Shown piece after piece: positions 24,120 to 36,017 of a stretch of 64,000 nt of DNA (position 1 is the stretch's first letter; each line of letters begins with the position of its first letter). The DNA is taken from positions 248,001-312,000 of the forward strand of contig JADLZK010004668.1 in the NCBI GenBank assembly GCA_015847255.1, read 5' to 3'. The notes beneath the pieces were generated by a model that did no database searches, was not told where the DNA came from, and was given only the letters and a program-made list of their open reading frames with translations. Source of the stretch: Hyparrhenia diplandra (taxonomy: Eukaryota > Streptophyta > Magnoliopsida > Poales > Poaceae). The translations under genes were made by a program, and so were the position numbers.

Positions 24120-24470
24120 CGCAGGGGTAATGGGAGGTTAGCCACGTGGCAGGGCTGATAGCGGATCAGTGCGAGGCCTGCGGGGTCAGCAGGGTTCGAG
24201 GGATGCATGGATGGATGGTGTCATGGTCGTTGGGAGATTTGGAAGTTGGCGAGGGGCCTCTGTGCAAATCATCAGTCGTCCCTTGGATGGCGTATCTGAA
24301 CGAACGTAGGGCCGGACTGCAGCTACGGCCACATTGCACCTATTTTTCCTAATATATTAGGGACAGATAGAGATACTTTGTTGGGAGAAACAAGAATAAG
24401 ATCAATAAGATATGCTTTGCATTTTCTTTTTCGAAACAAGATATGCTTGTATTGATACAACAGAGCACGC
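24120..24470. repeat. Leader block L3 plus X5 (truncated fourth unit)
   Basis: GGGAGGTTAGCCACGTGGC, GCGGATCAGTGCGAGGCCTG and AGTTGGCGAGGGGCCTCTGTG match the 3' half of L1 and L2. X5 follows and ends AAGATATGCTTGTATTGATA..GCACGCATCC, where the other units continue into Y. Here the sequence switches to a CACTA terminus instead. Confidence 0.7.
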
Positions 24471-24473
24471 ATC

Positions 24474-26800
24474 CACTACCGGATCCGCCGGCTAAGCCGT
24501 GTGCCTGGGCCACTCGGCTTAGGCCGAAAAAAAGTCGAGTGTAACACACGGTTTAGAGCACACGGTGACGTTTTTCGGCATAGAAGACCGAAGTCGAGTG
24601 CCAAATATCGGACACTCGCTAGGCAAAGCCGAGTGTTTGTCTAATCATAGCCGAAAGTGTCCACGTCACACACGGTGTACAAAAGCAAATGACGGCGGTG
24701 TTTTTTTTCACGGAGGTTTTGCCGAAAGTGTCACGCGTGGACACTTGACAAAGAAAACTTTTTTTTATTTGAAAACCTTTGTCGAGTGCGGCACGGTGGA
24801 CACTCGGCAAAGAAATCTCGGTCTTTTAAACAAACCTTTGTCGAAAGTGCCACCGGCAGTCAGTTCGGGCATTCGGTTTAAAACCGAAAATTCGGTTCGG
24901 CTTTTTTTCGGGTTCCTATAAAATTCGGTTTTCAACAACTCAACACCGATCGTTTCTTCAAAACTCAAAACCCGACAGTTCGGGCCGGGTTAAACCGAAC
25001 CAACCGGCGTACAGCGGAGGAAGAAAAAAAAAAACGCCGCCATCGCCGGATCGCCGCCGCCGGCTACCGCTTCTCTTTTGCGCAAGGCCCGCACCAAAGA
25101 CACGCGCGCCAAGACTCGCGGCGCGGCCGCTGGGCCAGGCCGCCGCTCTCCTCGAAATGTAGCGCCGCCATCCCGCCGCCAGGCGCGCCGCCGCGCCAAG
25201 GCCAGCCGGAGGCGCCGCCGCCGGCAGGCGTTCGCAGCCGCGGGGGGGGTGCCGGGATTGGGAATGCGCCGCCGCCGCGCCGGGCCGCCGGATTCGGGTC
25301 CGGTCCGGTGAGCCGCCGCGCCGCGCCCGCCGCCCGCCGCTACCCCCTCGCTAGGGTTGGAATACACCGGTCTCAACCGAATACGCGGTCGGTCCCGAGA
25401 CGGGACGGGGGAGGGTCACGGGGTCGGGTGGACTGGCCGAAAAGTGCGGTGTGGGCTTGCTCGCTTGGGCCGCCTCTCTCCAATCTCCACCGCAGTACCT
25501 GCCTATTTGGTTTATTCGGGATCGGTTCGGTTTGACCCCAAAACCAACACCGAGCCGAACCATCGGTTTTAAATACGAAACCGAAGTCGAACCGAAAAAC
25601 CGATATTTCGGTTCGGTTTTGGTTCTGGTTCGCTCCGGTTTTCGGTTAAAAAGTGCCCAGTGCTGAACCTGCAGGGACACACGCAAAAAAAAAAAAACGC
25701 GTTTTTTTAAATTAATCCTTGCCGAGTGCCACCGCTTGGACACTTTCGGCAAAGAAGCGTATGCGTATTTTTTTTTCGAAACTTTCTTCCCGAGTGTTAT
25801 GACCATAACACTTTCGGTAAAGAATTTTTATTATTTTTTTAGAGCACATATATAGCAGTTTTATTTACACAAATAACAGTTTATAATCGACAAATATATA
25901 TATATATAGATATGACAATAATATCACAAATATCATCACAACCATCCATATAAATCCACATAGTCGCACAAGCCACGATAAAGTCTCACAATACACTAAT
26001 GTCTCACAAGTCACAAAAGTCCACTACTGTATGGGGGCACAAGTTCACCATAAGCACAACTCACGGCGCGGATCCGGGAGGCGCTCCACACCCAAAAGGT
26101 GGAAACTGCCGAAAGGAGAATCTCCCGCTGGTGCCGATTGACGTACTTCCGGATGTGGGTCATTTGACGCCGCTAACCGGTGCTACACAAAGAAAAGAAT
26201 ACCGTGTGAGACAGATTTAAGATTAGTTATAAAAACTTGTAAAAAGTAGCCGAGTATGGTAAAAGTTAAAAATTTAGCAAAGACCTCCCCGCATGGGGAG
26301 GTCTATCAAACCTCAGTAACAAAACAACATTTCGATGTCCGACAACACATATCCATATGCACACACCGTGGTGCATCAAAACCAACATTTAATTTGGATT
26401 CACATCCATATATATTCACAGGCACATTAGGAGTTCAAGTTGTAGAAACTCACGATCGTTCGATCGGCAGCAGGCTCCATTGGTGGCGGAGGCCCAAAAA
26501 TCTATGGTGGCGACACAGAATAGCCTTGGTCGGGCGATGAAGCCTTGCATGTACTCCCACATTGCCGCATTCCTCGTGATTAGACTGCGTCCCCCGCCTC
26601 GCGAGCGAGTGCAAGGGTTGGGGAAAAGAAGGTTGTTGCGAGCATGGAATGGTCTACCTCGATGGCTTCAAGCGCCGCTAACGATGGATCACACCCGCCT
26701 TATCGGGGCATCACAAAGGGGGGGACGTAGTGCCTTGCTAGGGGCTAGTTTTGCATCCTCTGTGAAAATAGATGGAGACTCAAGCCTGGCTTTGGGCATT
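24474..26800. mobile_element. CACTA-type transposon end with another TE inside
   Basis: The element begins CACTACCGGATCC at 24474 and carries many subterminal motifs (CACTCGGC, GTCGAGTGCC, GCCGAGTG, ACACTCGGCAAAG) in both orientations, typical of grass CACTA (En/Spm) elements. The motifs resume at 25710-25830, so the AT-rich TTCGGTTCGG-bearing segment between about 24862 and 25662 is probably a nested element with a GC-rich core (25015-25340). Sequence after 25860 resembles CACTA internal non-coding sequence and antisense coding debris. The other terminus was not found, so the right boundary is a guess. Confidence 0.65.
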
Positions 26801-27390
26801 GTACATCCATCTAAAGGAAAAAAAGTCTACTTTTCCTCCCTCAACTTTTAGGAAACCGGTCTTTTCCTCCCACAACTCCAAAACCTCATACCATCTCCCT
26901 CAAATTTTCGAACCGTGCATGTCATACTATATGTTCACTTTGTGTAGATCTACTCATGTGGAGTTGAACACAATTATATTTTCTATTTTATAATTTTTTT
27001 GTTATTTCCTATGATTTTTTAACGATTCAACCAAATAAATAAAAGAAAGAAAAAACTTATAGCAAAGCATATCATATTATATGTTCACCGTGAATGGAGT
27101 CCAACTAATTTGAATTTTTTGTTTATGATTTTTCTATGATTTACTATGTTTTCTCAAAAATTTGGTCGAAATAAATTTAAAACTAAAAAGACAAAATCGC
27201 TGTCACTCTAGTAAAACTGTCTTTAAATCGCTTCTTTTGCTGGGTTCAGTAAGGTAAATCGCTTAAAAATACTATTCAAATTTGATGATTTAGCTACACT
27301 TTAAAATAGAATTGACAAGAAATACTAGTGTGCTCCAACAGACTCTAATAATAGCCAACGGGCTAAGATATCCAAAGTTGAGCGAGTAAG
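26800..27390. mobile_element. AT-rich intergenic sequence with a possible TE terminus
   Basis: GTCTACTTTTCCTCCCTCAAC near 26826 resembles a common grass DNA-transposon end, followed by AT-rich sequence. A matching inverse end was not found. No gene was seen. Confidence 0.3.
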
Positions 27391-27635
27391 GTGGGATGCG
27401 GTGTTGGGTCCTTATAATTTTTTTTGGTTGTCACCTAAAATGACGCATCAGCTGAATAATAATGATTTTTTCATGCAATATTTTCTAACAGTACAAAGGA
27501 AATAATAGTAGAAAGAAAATAAAAGGCAAAAAAAAATATTAGAAAAGAAAAGAAAATTAAAAAAAGAAAATAGAAAAAAAAGAGACAGGCACCCAAAATT
27601 CCCGGCCAGTCGCCCGGCCGCGGGTTCATAAATAA

Positions 27636-27927
27636 GGGCCTGTTTAGTTGGCTAAAAAGTTACAAAAGTAACTTTTTAACTCCTCAGAAGACATTTTGAA
27701 GACGTTTCGTTTTGTTAGTGGTAAACATTGTCCAACCATGGGGTAATTGTCGCCAAAAAGAATCGTCTCGTGATGTACATCTAAACCGTGTGATTAGTTA
27801 TTTTTTTTACCTACATTTAATACTCCGAACATACGCTCTTTTTGGTGTATTTAATGTGATGTGATGGAGAGAGAGAGTCTAAAAATTTGCAAAAGTTTGG
27901 CAAAACTTTAGCCAACTAAACGTGGCC
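27636..27927. mobile_element. Tourist-like MITE upstream of exonuclease copy A
   Basis: GGGCCTGTTTAGTTGGCTAAA at the left matches in inverse TTTAGCCAACTAAACGTGGCC at the right, with TAA on both sides (27633-27635 and 27928-27930). The 292-bp element is absent from the matching spacer in the other copies. It ends about 165 bp before the exonuclease ATG, so it is inside the promoter region of copy A. Confidence 0.9.
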
Positions 27928-28093
27928 TAAGTAACCAAAAAAACAATCGACGATCCAGTACGCCGCTCGATTTGCCCTCGATTTGCCCTTCTTCTTCTCT
28001 GTTTCCGCCGCCACCTCGCGATCCTGTACGCCCTCTCCTCTCCTCTCCCGGCGCCCAGCCCGCTCCTCCCCGGTTCGCCCAGCCCCCGGCAAG

Positions 28094-29218
28094 ATGTCGT
28101 CGTTCGACTACTTCTTGGTGATCGATTTTGAGGCGACCTGCCAGGAGGGCTCGGTGATCTACCCACAGGAGATCATCGAGTTCCCCTCCGTGCTTGTCGA
28201 CGGCGCCACTGGCCGGACGCTGTCCACCTTCCGCACCTATGTCCGCCCACGGCACCATCCCCGCCTCACTGACTTCTGCCGCGAGCTCACGGGGATCAGC
28301 CAAGAAGACGTCGACGCTGGCGTCAGCCTCGCCGAGCGCTGGAGCTCCACGACCGCTGGATCGAGGAACATGGTGCCAAGAAGGGCAAGCTCGCCGTTGT
28401 GACATGGGGAGATTGGGACTGCCGCACCATGCTGGAGGGGAATGCCGCTTCAAAGGTATAGAAAAGCCTCGCTATTTCGATGAGTGGATTAATCTGAAGC
28501 TGCTCTTCTCGGCAGCGTTTGGTGTGGGCAATCTCAGATTCAACCTGCAGGATGCGATTGGGAAGGCAGGGCTGCAGTGGGAGGGCCGCCTCCACTGCGG
28601 TCTGGATGATGCGCTCAACACCGCTCACCTCCTCGTCGAGCTCATGCGGCGGGAACGCTCCTCAAGATCACTGGCTCCCTGGCGACAAAGCATTCACCTC
28701 CTCAACCCACGTCAGTGCTGCCCTGTGTTGGCCCGCCCTCGTTGGTGCCAACGCTACCTCCTCAGCCTCAGCCTCAGCCACCGCTGCCATGTGCCGCCGC
28801 CACCGGGATGAACACAGTGCCCTGCTGCTTCTGTGGTGTGCCCAGCAAGCTAGGCATGGTGGCCTCGCCGGGCCGGATGCAGGGGCATTACTTCTTGGGA
28901 TGCGGCTGGTGGACTCCGATGTGTTCTTTCTTCGAGCCCCGTTCGGTTGCCATGCAAGGCGAAATAGTTTGGGTTAGGGTCCCCAGAAGACTTTTTCGTT
29001 TGTATTTGGTAATTGTTGTCTAACCATGAACTAACTAGGCTTAAAAGATTCGTCTCGTACTTTTCAATCAAACTGTGCAATAAGTTTTTTGATTTAACTA
29101 CATTTAATACTTCTTGCATCCGTCAAAGATTCGATGTGATAGATCTTTGAAGCACTTTTTGGGTTTGCTTTTTGGGTTCGCATGGGAACCGAACACACCC
29201 TTCATGTGGGCAGTATAA
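28094..29218 (+). pseudogene. ERI1/ERI2-like DEDDh exonuclease, copy A (broken)
   Basis: Frames starting MSSFDYFLVIDFEATCQEGS give the Exo I motif DFEAT, then EIIEFPSVLV and FRTYVRPRHHPRLTDFCRELTGI, VVTWGDWDCRTML, RFKGIEKPRYFDEWINLKL and the Exo III region HCGLDDALNTAHLLVEL. After a Pro-Gln linker a C-terminal GRF-type zinc finger reads CCFCG..GHYFLGCGWWTPMC. This is the 3'-5' exoribonuclease family of ERI1/ERI2, acting on small or structured RNA 3' ends. Intact length would be about 285 residues. Lesions: one G missing near 28336, one G missing in the G-run at 28437-28440 (also in B), one G missing near 28650, and a MITE at 28934-29200 that replaces the final residues. There are no introns. 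A retrocopy origin is possible but no poly-A or flanking repeat was found. Confidence 0.85.
28934..29200. mobile_element. Tourist-like MITE inside the zinc finger of copy A
   Basis: GAGCCCCGTTCGGTTGCCATG at the left and the inverse of GGGTTCGCATGGGAACCGAA at the right form imperfect TIRs. TTC flanks both sides (28931-28933 and 29201-29203). Copies B and C read straight through the empty site (TTCTTTCTTCATGTGGGCAG). It is therefore a 267-bp insertion private to copy A. Confidence 0.9.
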
Positions 29219-30314
29219 CTGCCTGCAGTCTGCACAGGTAAGTAGCAGGTAAGTATGTGCCTTTCCCCTTTTCATACAGCATATCAATTTCTGTCCAGCA
29301 AAGGTTCTTGATTATCTATTATTGCATTATTTAAGTTTTTCATAGTCTCAAAAAAACTAGTTTTTTTTTTCACGCATAGAATTCTTAGAACCTAGAACTC
29401 AGATTGGGTTGCGTTGGTGTTAGTCAGTTGGTGGGAAGGTTCCAGTTGAGTCAGGTTGTGTGGCATTGTCCGCACGTAAAATCCCACTGCTCGTTCCGCA
29501 TCCTTAGGGGCAGCGGTAGATTGAATCATGAGTAGCTTGTGGGGAGGCTGTTATTGAACCGGCTACTCCGATTGTGATTTTTCGAGATACACATCACAAC
29601 TAAGCCTTCGCACAGACTCAATTCCAGTTGGAGGCAGAAAACAGCAAGACATAGGATCGGTAGGATCATCTCAAAGAAAGCACCATGGTGTTACGATACT
29701 AGATGTATACTAGTTGGCCATAACTCCAAGCAATTGCACAAGTAATAGCACTCTGTTCTCTGATGGGGTACTAGCAAGGTTCAGAAGTGATGCCCAAACT
29801 GAATATGGAGTGAGATCAGGGAAGCTTATCTGGTGCTTGCTCCAAAAGTATCTGATTAAATAAATTCCCCCATTCAAGAGCAAAAACTTGACCTGCAGCT
29901 AGTGTCTCGGTGAAAAGCCAATTCTGATAAAATATTTTTGACAGAAATAGATCAGCAGCTCCTCTTCTGTTGCCCGCATCAACTTGTGCACCATTTTCAA
30001 GAAATTGGAACCAATGCAGCTTGCACGTGTGAATCTCCCAATATGAATGAAAATATGACCACCTTGTATGTGACCAATCTAACCACAATGGATATAGGAT
30101 AGCAAGGTGGTGGCCATGGAGATAAAAACTGTGAGGCAGCTCTGTAATGACAATAAGATGGCCATGGTGTTGGTCGCAGCTTGGAGCACAGAAATAGTCC
30201 TTTAGGAATTAGGATAACCTTGGATACCATCACAATCGAAGGTACTGTTGTATTATTGATTTGACTGTAATACCTGACATAGTGTGGCATCCAGCACTTC
30301 GAGCTACCCAGCAC
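29219..30314. other. Copy A block of unknown nature (shared with B and C)
   Basis: Sequence conserved in all three copies, beginning with GCACAGGTAAGTAGCAGGTAAG. Minus-strand open frames at 29816-30314 contain hydrophobic stretches and match frames at 48033-48664 (B) and 61418-61920 (C). I do not recognise a protein family. The B frame is longest (175 residues) because A and C share a deletion of about 220 bp near 29710. Confidence 0.4.
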
Positions 30315-30975
30315 GTCAAGCTCAGCATTGGTAAAGGATTCCTCGCTAGACTTCAGGAGTACTGAATGCCTTTGGACTGCTCCTTGCCTCTGGACTGCTC
30401 CTTCTCGGGTAGAAATGCAGCCATAGCTTGATGACTAATCATATATTTCTGACTATTAGCACATAGGCTGAGAGCAGACTATGAACACAATATGTTGTGT
30501 CAGTAATGCAACTGGGATGTCAAGGTTGGCTTCTTGGTCAAAAGCAGTGGCCGAGGAAACTGATGCCTTCAGAAGCAATGCACAAGGCCCACTTAAAGTA
30601 TCCTTGCTGGTGTGAAGCAATCTCATAGATATGACTATGCTGATAGACAGTGATATGATGCCGGGATCAAAGGTGAGTGAGCAGTGGCTATCCATGCATA
30701 AATTGCTGCTAGAGCCAGATGTATCTAGAGGGTGCAAAACTGACAGTGATGAGACCTTAAGAACCCATGTCTTGAACACTCTTGCAAACACCCATGGAGG
30801 CAGAAATCAGCAAGACACAGGATTGGTTGGAAAGTGGCTCCAAGTAAGAACATGTGGGTAGCAAAGTGGCTCCATCTATACAAGCTAGGTTTCACTACAG
30901 AAAGGCTATGGTAGAGTTACTGGAACTGAAGCAAAAGACTACTGTGAAGGATTACTTTCAAGCTTTTGAAGACTC

Positions 30976-32105
30976 ATGTTGATAAACATAGCAGATGGTG
31001 AACTTCATGCTAAAGGTCGGGTTTCCCTCTACGCGGATGACTTGGTCATGTTCCTCCGTCTGGTTGCTACAGATATTGATCTTGTCATGGATATTTTATG
31101 GGTGTTTGGTGCAGCTACAGGGAAGAAAACAAATAATCAAAGGAGTAACGTCACCCCAATTTGCTGCTCCAGCGAGGAAATGGATTTGGTACAACAGACC
31201 TTGCGATGGCGGTGGACCTGCCACCTTGGGCACTGAAGGCCATGGATAAGATCCATAGGGGGTTGCAAAGGGGGACACTGCTTGCTGCTTGGACGAAATT
31301 AACTCGGCCACTAGAACTCGGTTGTCTGGCGGCCACTAACTACTCTCCAGTTTTCGCGGTGAGGGTTGTATGGCAATTGTCCGCTTGTAAAATTCCTGAA
31401 TTCAAGCTAGGGTTTTTGTGGCGGCATTGGTGAGGATGTGCCATTCGAGTTGTGTGGCACTTGTTGGCACATAAAATTTCTTGGTCAATCTCTTGGCGCC
31501 CAGGTGTTGGGGACTGGTTGGGTACAGGTTGCTGTCCTCAAGCAAGTGCTCCAATCCAGGTTGCTCTGTGTGCTGATTTGAGGATTCACATCACAGCATG
31601 GGAAACATGATCTGAAATCATTGTGCTGAGCACTTCGAATGTGATGATTATGGTTAAAACGAACTCAGCTGGACAAACCGTAGGCTGCCTTCCCTATTCA
31701 AGTGCATGAGCCTGTCAAAGCTCTCTTTTCTGCATCCATGAACACAATTGTGGGTGATGGAAATACCACTCTGTTCTGGACCAACAATTGGCTCCATGGC
31801 CTTTCCTTGCTGTCCTAGCCCTTTACATTTTCTCCCTGGACCCCAAACGGCGATGGAATCGACAAAAAGTTAGTGAAGTGTTGCATGTGCATCAATGGAC
31901 AAACAACATCCAGGGTGCTCTCAGTGTTGCTGGTCTTGCCGGAATCATGGACCTGCAAGAGAAGTGTAGTTAATGTTGGGCGTCCTGGACAAGCATCGGT
32001 GGCGGTTCTCTGCTACTGGACAGTATTTGTCGAAATCGGCTTATGAGACCTTCATTGGAGCTGCACATGAACCTTGGAGGAGCCAGGATGAAGCAGCAGT
32101 TTGCA
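30976..32105 (+). pseudogene. LINE (L1-type) reverse transcriptase remnant, copy A
   Basis: Frames read GRVSLYADDLVMFLRL, the YADD reverse-transcriptase core, then MDILWVFGAATG and SNVTPICCSSEEMDLVQQTL. Downstream come MAVDLPPWALKAMDKI, VKALFSA-like, NTIVGDGNTTLFWTNNW-like and SVAGLAGIMDL stretches typical of plant L1 3' ORF2. The frame changes often and there are stops. Only the C-terminal part of ORF2 remains. The same debris, with the same overall order, is in B and C, so the LINE predates the duplications. Confidence 0.8.
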
Positions 32106-35100
32106 CTTAGATCAGGATGCTGGAAGGGAAACTTCATTTTTTTCCCCTTTCTGTACTCGTCTTTTGTAGGAAACTCCTGTACTTATTGTTTTGTTTCCTG
32201 TACTTACTATAATGAAAAGGCAGAGAACCTTCTGTTGTTCCTAGAAAAAAAACTTGTCGAGCATCCTGTGTTTTTGCTGTGATAATCTGTTTGTAAAGAT
32301 TTTTGGTTCCTTGTGGGTAATATAATCTTTTTTGCAGATGAATGGAATATATTTGCTTATAAATAGAATATCTGGGATGCTTGATTATGCATTTTCAGAT
32401 GATTGACTTGCGTCTGAAACTTAGTGTGGCGAGCTTTTCTGAAGTCTTTTGTTTTAGTATTCAAGTCAGTTCCCAATGCTAATGTGTTTGCATATGTTTT
32501 TCCCCATGTTAGTGATTTCAGGCTGTTTGATCTTAAATAAGCAGCTTGTTTCCTACTATGACGAAAAGGCATAGAACTTGCCGTTCTTCTTAAAAAACTT
32601 GTTGCAATAATCTGGTTCTAAAGATTCTTAGTTCCTTGTTGGTAATATAATCTTGTAGTGCAAATAAATGAATATATTTAGCCAGAATTCAATGTGAATT
32701 TGTATTATGTGCTTTGGAATATATTTGGTAGGCTCTGTCACTTACTTTTTGGAATTGCTTGCTAATAGAATATCTGGGAGGTTTGATCATCCATTTTCAG
32801 GTATGTTTCTGAATCTTTAGCTGATGGCAAGTTCCAATTTGTATGCATTCAGAGCGGCCAACTAAAAACACAAAAATGTTGTTGTGCACTTTTTTTTGAT
32901 CAATTATTCTAATCAGTTACAGTGCTAATGTGCTTACATCTGTCTGTTCGATCTGTGGAGCCATGATTGTTTTGTTTTGGGCTGCTAGCCAGTTATTTAT
33001 TTTGTTTTGAGCTGCTAGCCAGGTACTATCTTATGACTATTTCAGAAAGAAATGAAGTACGCATAATCTTGTCAGTTTATTTGTTGCTGTTCATTCTTTG
33101 ATATATTGTTAATGATTTCTGGCTGTTTGATATATATGAATGTTATCTTGTTTTCAAACTCCTTTTGCGTTGATGCCTGATTGTTCAAGTCCAGATTGGT
33201 GGGTAGGAAGCAATAACCTCAGTGCAGAGAGAGTTTTAGGTGCCACTTGGCATTTTAGGTTCCACTTCGGCCTTATCTTCCTGGCCATGAGGATGTCTTC
33301 AGGTCTAGGCTTTTTGTTATAAACAAGTCCTAAAGTGCTATCCATGTGAGTTGAGCACTAAAGAGACTTTGTGCCCACTTGTAAGGATTCATGTTGAGGG
33401 TCTCTATGCAACACTTGGTGCCATGCTAAAAAGGAGTATACTTTTCATTTTATCTGGATTGCTGTAGCTTGATTTGCTTGCAGTTTCATCTTTTTAGATG
33501 CTGTGATCCTACATAAAAACCATTTCTTTAACCATGATAAGGATACATACAATTTGATCATTTTATTGTTATTCTCAATTTCTTGCACGCTGTTGTAACC
33601 ACAAGGAGTGCATTGAAGTTTTGCAAGGTGGAAGAAAATGTTAGTATTTTAAGAAATTATAAACTTCTAGTGTTGATAGTAAATTCTCGAATAACAATTG
33701 AAATACCGATTATAGGTTAATGGTACCAGACAAATTTAAAATATGTCACCCCTGGACATTCTTTAATTTTTTTTACAAAACATTCTTTAATTTAGTAGCT
33801 ATTTACTGCAAATAGTATAATAAAGTCCTTAGCTGTTTTTATTTGGTCTTCTACTAGGAGAAAAAAAGGGTGACTGATGGAGTTAAGTGTTCAGTGTCTA
33901 GGGAACTAAGAAGGATGGGGCAATTGAAAGGGCGATGAGTAAATACTGTGATTGTGTGATTCAAAAGGAGGCATATTTGACCCATTCTTGCCATAACATT
34001 TGATTCTGAAGGTTAGCTCATTACTCATGGAGTACTATGAAACCTTCATTCATGGAAAGTTTGGGCTAGTGTCCACAAAGGAAATGTAAACATGAAAGCG
34101 GTTTCCAAATAATGAGGGAGATTGATTTCCATGGACAGATGATTGTATATATTTGGCGATCTATCTTATTCAGTTCTTGGAACAGTTCATCATGTCGGTA
34201 TAGCATTTATTTGTTTTTGGTTTGTTGTTTCCTATTTATGGTGTGAATGGATTGGGCAAAAGGGTCTACTTCAGGGCAACGATAAATGATTAGGCTGCAC
34301 TACTTCTGGTAATGATTGAGTGTTGGTTTGTGTCAACATATATGTGAATAAATATAATCACGAGTCCTCAACAAATTATGCATTGGAAGGCAATGGAGTT
34401 CTCATAAGAAAATAGACCTGAGCACAAGGGACATGATATATTATCTTCATGAGAATAATGTTTCATTAAGGTACATTGTGATGCTAGCTTCTATATTTGA
34501 ACCACACCATGCTATAAAATTTATATTTTTCAAATTTCAAGCTGAGTCACAAGTAGAGATTTAGGTGACCCATACCAAGCTTGACACAGGTGGATGTGGT
34601 TGACTGGGAATAATATATTCTACTAGTGAACTTAGTCCATTATTCTACTAGTGAGCTAGTGCAATAGATCCAGCATGGGGGGCTGTTTGAAGGGACATTG
34701 CAATATTCCATTATCTGTGATTATAGAATATGGATGCTTCTTAGGTAGTATTGAAGCAATTTCTAACCTGATAAGAATGTAGCCTAGAAAGAATCAGAAA
34801 AGGAGGTTATTTGTTGTATGTACTTTCCTGTCTGTCATTTTCCATTTATTTGTCTGACATTGAGTTTATTTTTTTAGGTGTTCCAAGGTATGTTCTAGCT
34901 GGATTTTGGATTCTTACTGATGTCAAGTTGTAAAGTGACTGACAATGGAGGGGTTGCTTATTAATTATAAAGTCATGTCTACTAAGGGTCTTGTGTGTGT
35001 GTGTGTGTGTTTTTTTGGCAGAATAGAGATGGTTCCTGTATTTAGAAATTTGAGCCGGGTTCAAATGCTACAGTTTCTTGAGGGAAATGTGACGCCCATT

Positions 35101-35495
35101 CGTTTCTGAAGCAATCGAGTAGTTCCACTCCAAGTGAGAGCCTCGAGATGCTGGTGCAATTGGTGGCTGAGCTAGCAGAACTGCTGTATGATGTCTAGGG
35201 CGGTTGATTACTGAATTGTTGCTACAAAATGATGCTTATTGACCTGCAATAAAGTTTAGCACTACTTTTTTTTGACAAGTGTACTAGGTAGCAACACATG
35301 TAAAACGATTTTCTGGACCCCTGTAATATCTGGAATTGTTTCCTAGCTACCTCCGACAGTGCTGTCATGGACAAGGCTGAGAAGTAAACACATGTTACAA
35401 ACAATTTTGCTGAAAGCCTCAAACTGTTGAGAAGTAAACACATTTCAAATATTGTTGCCAAGAACTCAATTCAACTTATGAAAAACAATCATGCA
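32105..35495. other. Copy A long AT-rich spacer
   Basis: No gene or RNA recognised. It is collinear with 50190-53100 in copy B, with indels. A (GT)n run at 34994-35010 in A is replaced by other sequence plus a T-run in B (52540-52590). Confidence 0.6.
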
Positions 35496-35499
35496 ATAT

Positions 35500-35722
35500 A
35501 TTTCCGTGTTCCTCTATCCCAACTCCCAAATTATAGACGTTTTGATATTTCTAAATTCATAGTTTTTATCATATATCTAGACATAATATGTATTTAGATA
35601 TATAATTTTTTGTGAATCTATAAAATCAAAAAAAAAAAAAATATAATTTAAAACGAGTAAAAATTATGAATATATCTAGAAAAGTCAAAAATATTTTTTT
35701 TTAATTTAAACCGAGATGGAGT
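35500..35722. mobile_element. Stowaway-like MITE, copy A
   Basis: CTCCCAAATTATAGACGTTTTGA at the left and a degenerate inverse ending AAACCGAGATGGAGTAC. The centre is AT-rich and self-complementary (ATATATCTAGACATAATATG versus its inverse). The same element is at 53118-53340 in copy B, so it inserted before that duplication. Confidence 0.65.
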
Positions 35723-36017
35723 ACATACAATATGTCGTTAGGCATTATATATTTCCACTACACCCGGGCTCTCCACTGTCAGATACGTACAGAATACGTA
35801 TCCTATGAGGATTCATCTCAATTTTAAAAATTACTGTATCAAGTACAGCTACAGGAGAAATACGTCTCGAAACAAAAAAACAAAAACAAAAAAAGCACAT
35901 ATCGAATTGCCCTCACGAAAGCCTTATATTTACGGCCCAGTCCACGAGCAGCGTCACCTAGAATCGAATCGACAAATCCGCGTCACCTAAAATGGCGCGT
36001 AGCTGAATAATAATGAT

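Noticed and set aside
30976..31236. Active LINE because the YADD motif is intact
   Set aside because: Only the ORF2 C-terminal part is present and frames are broken in all three copies.
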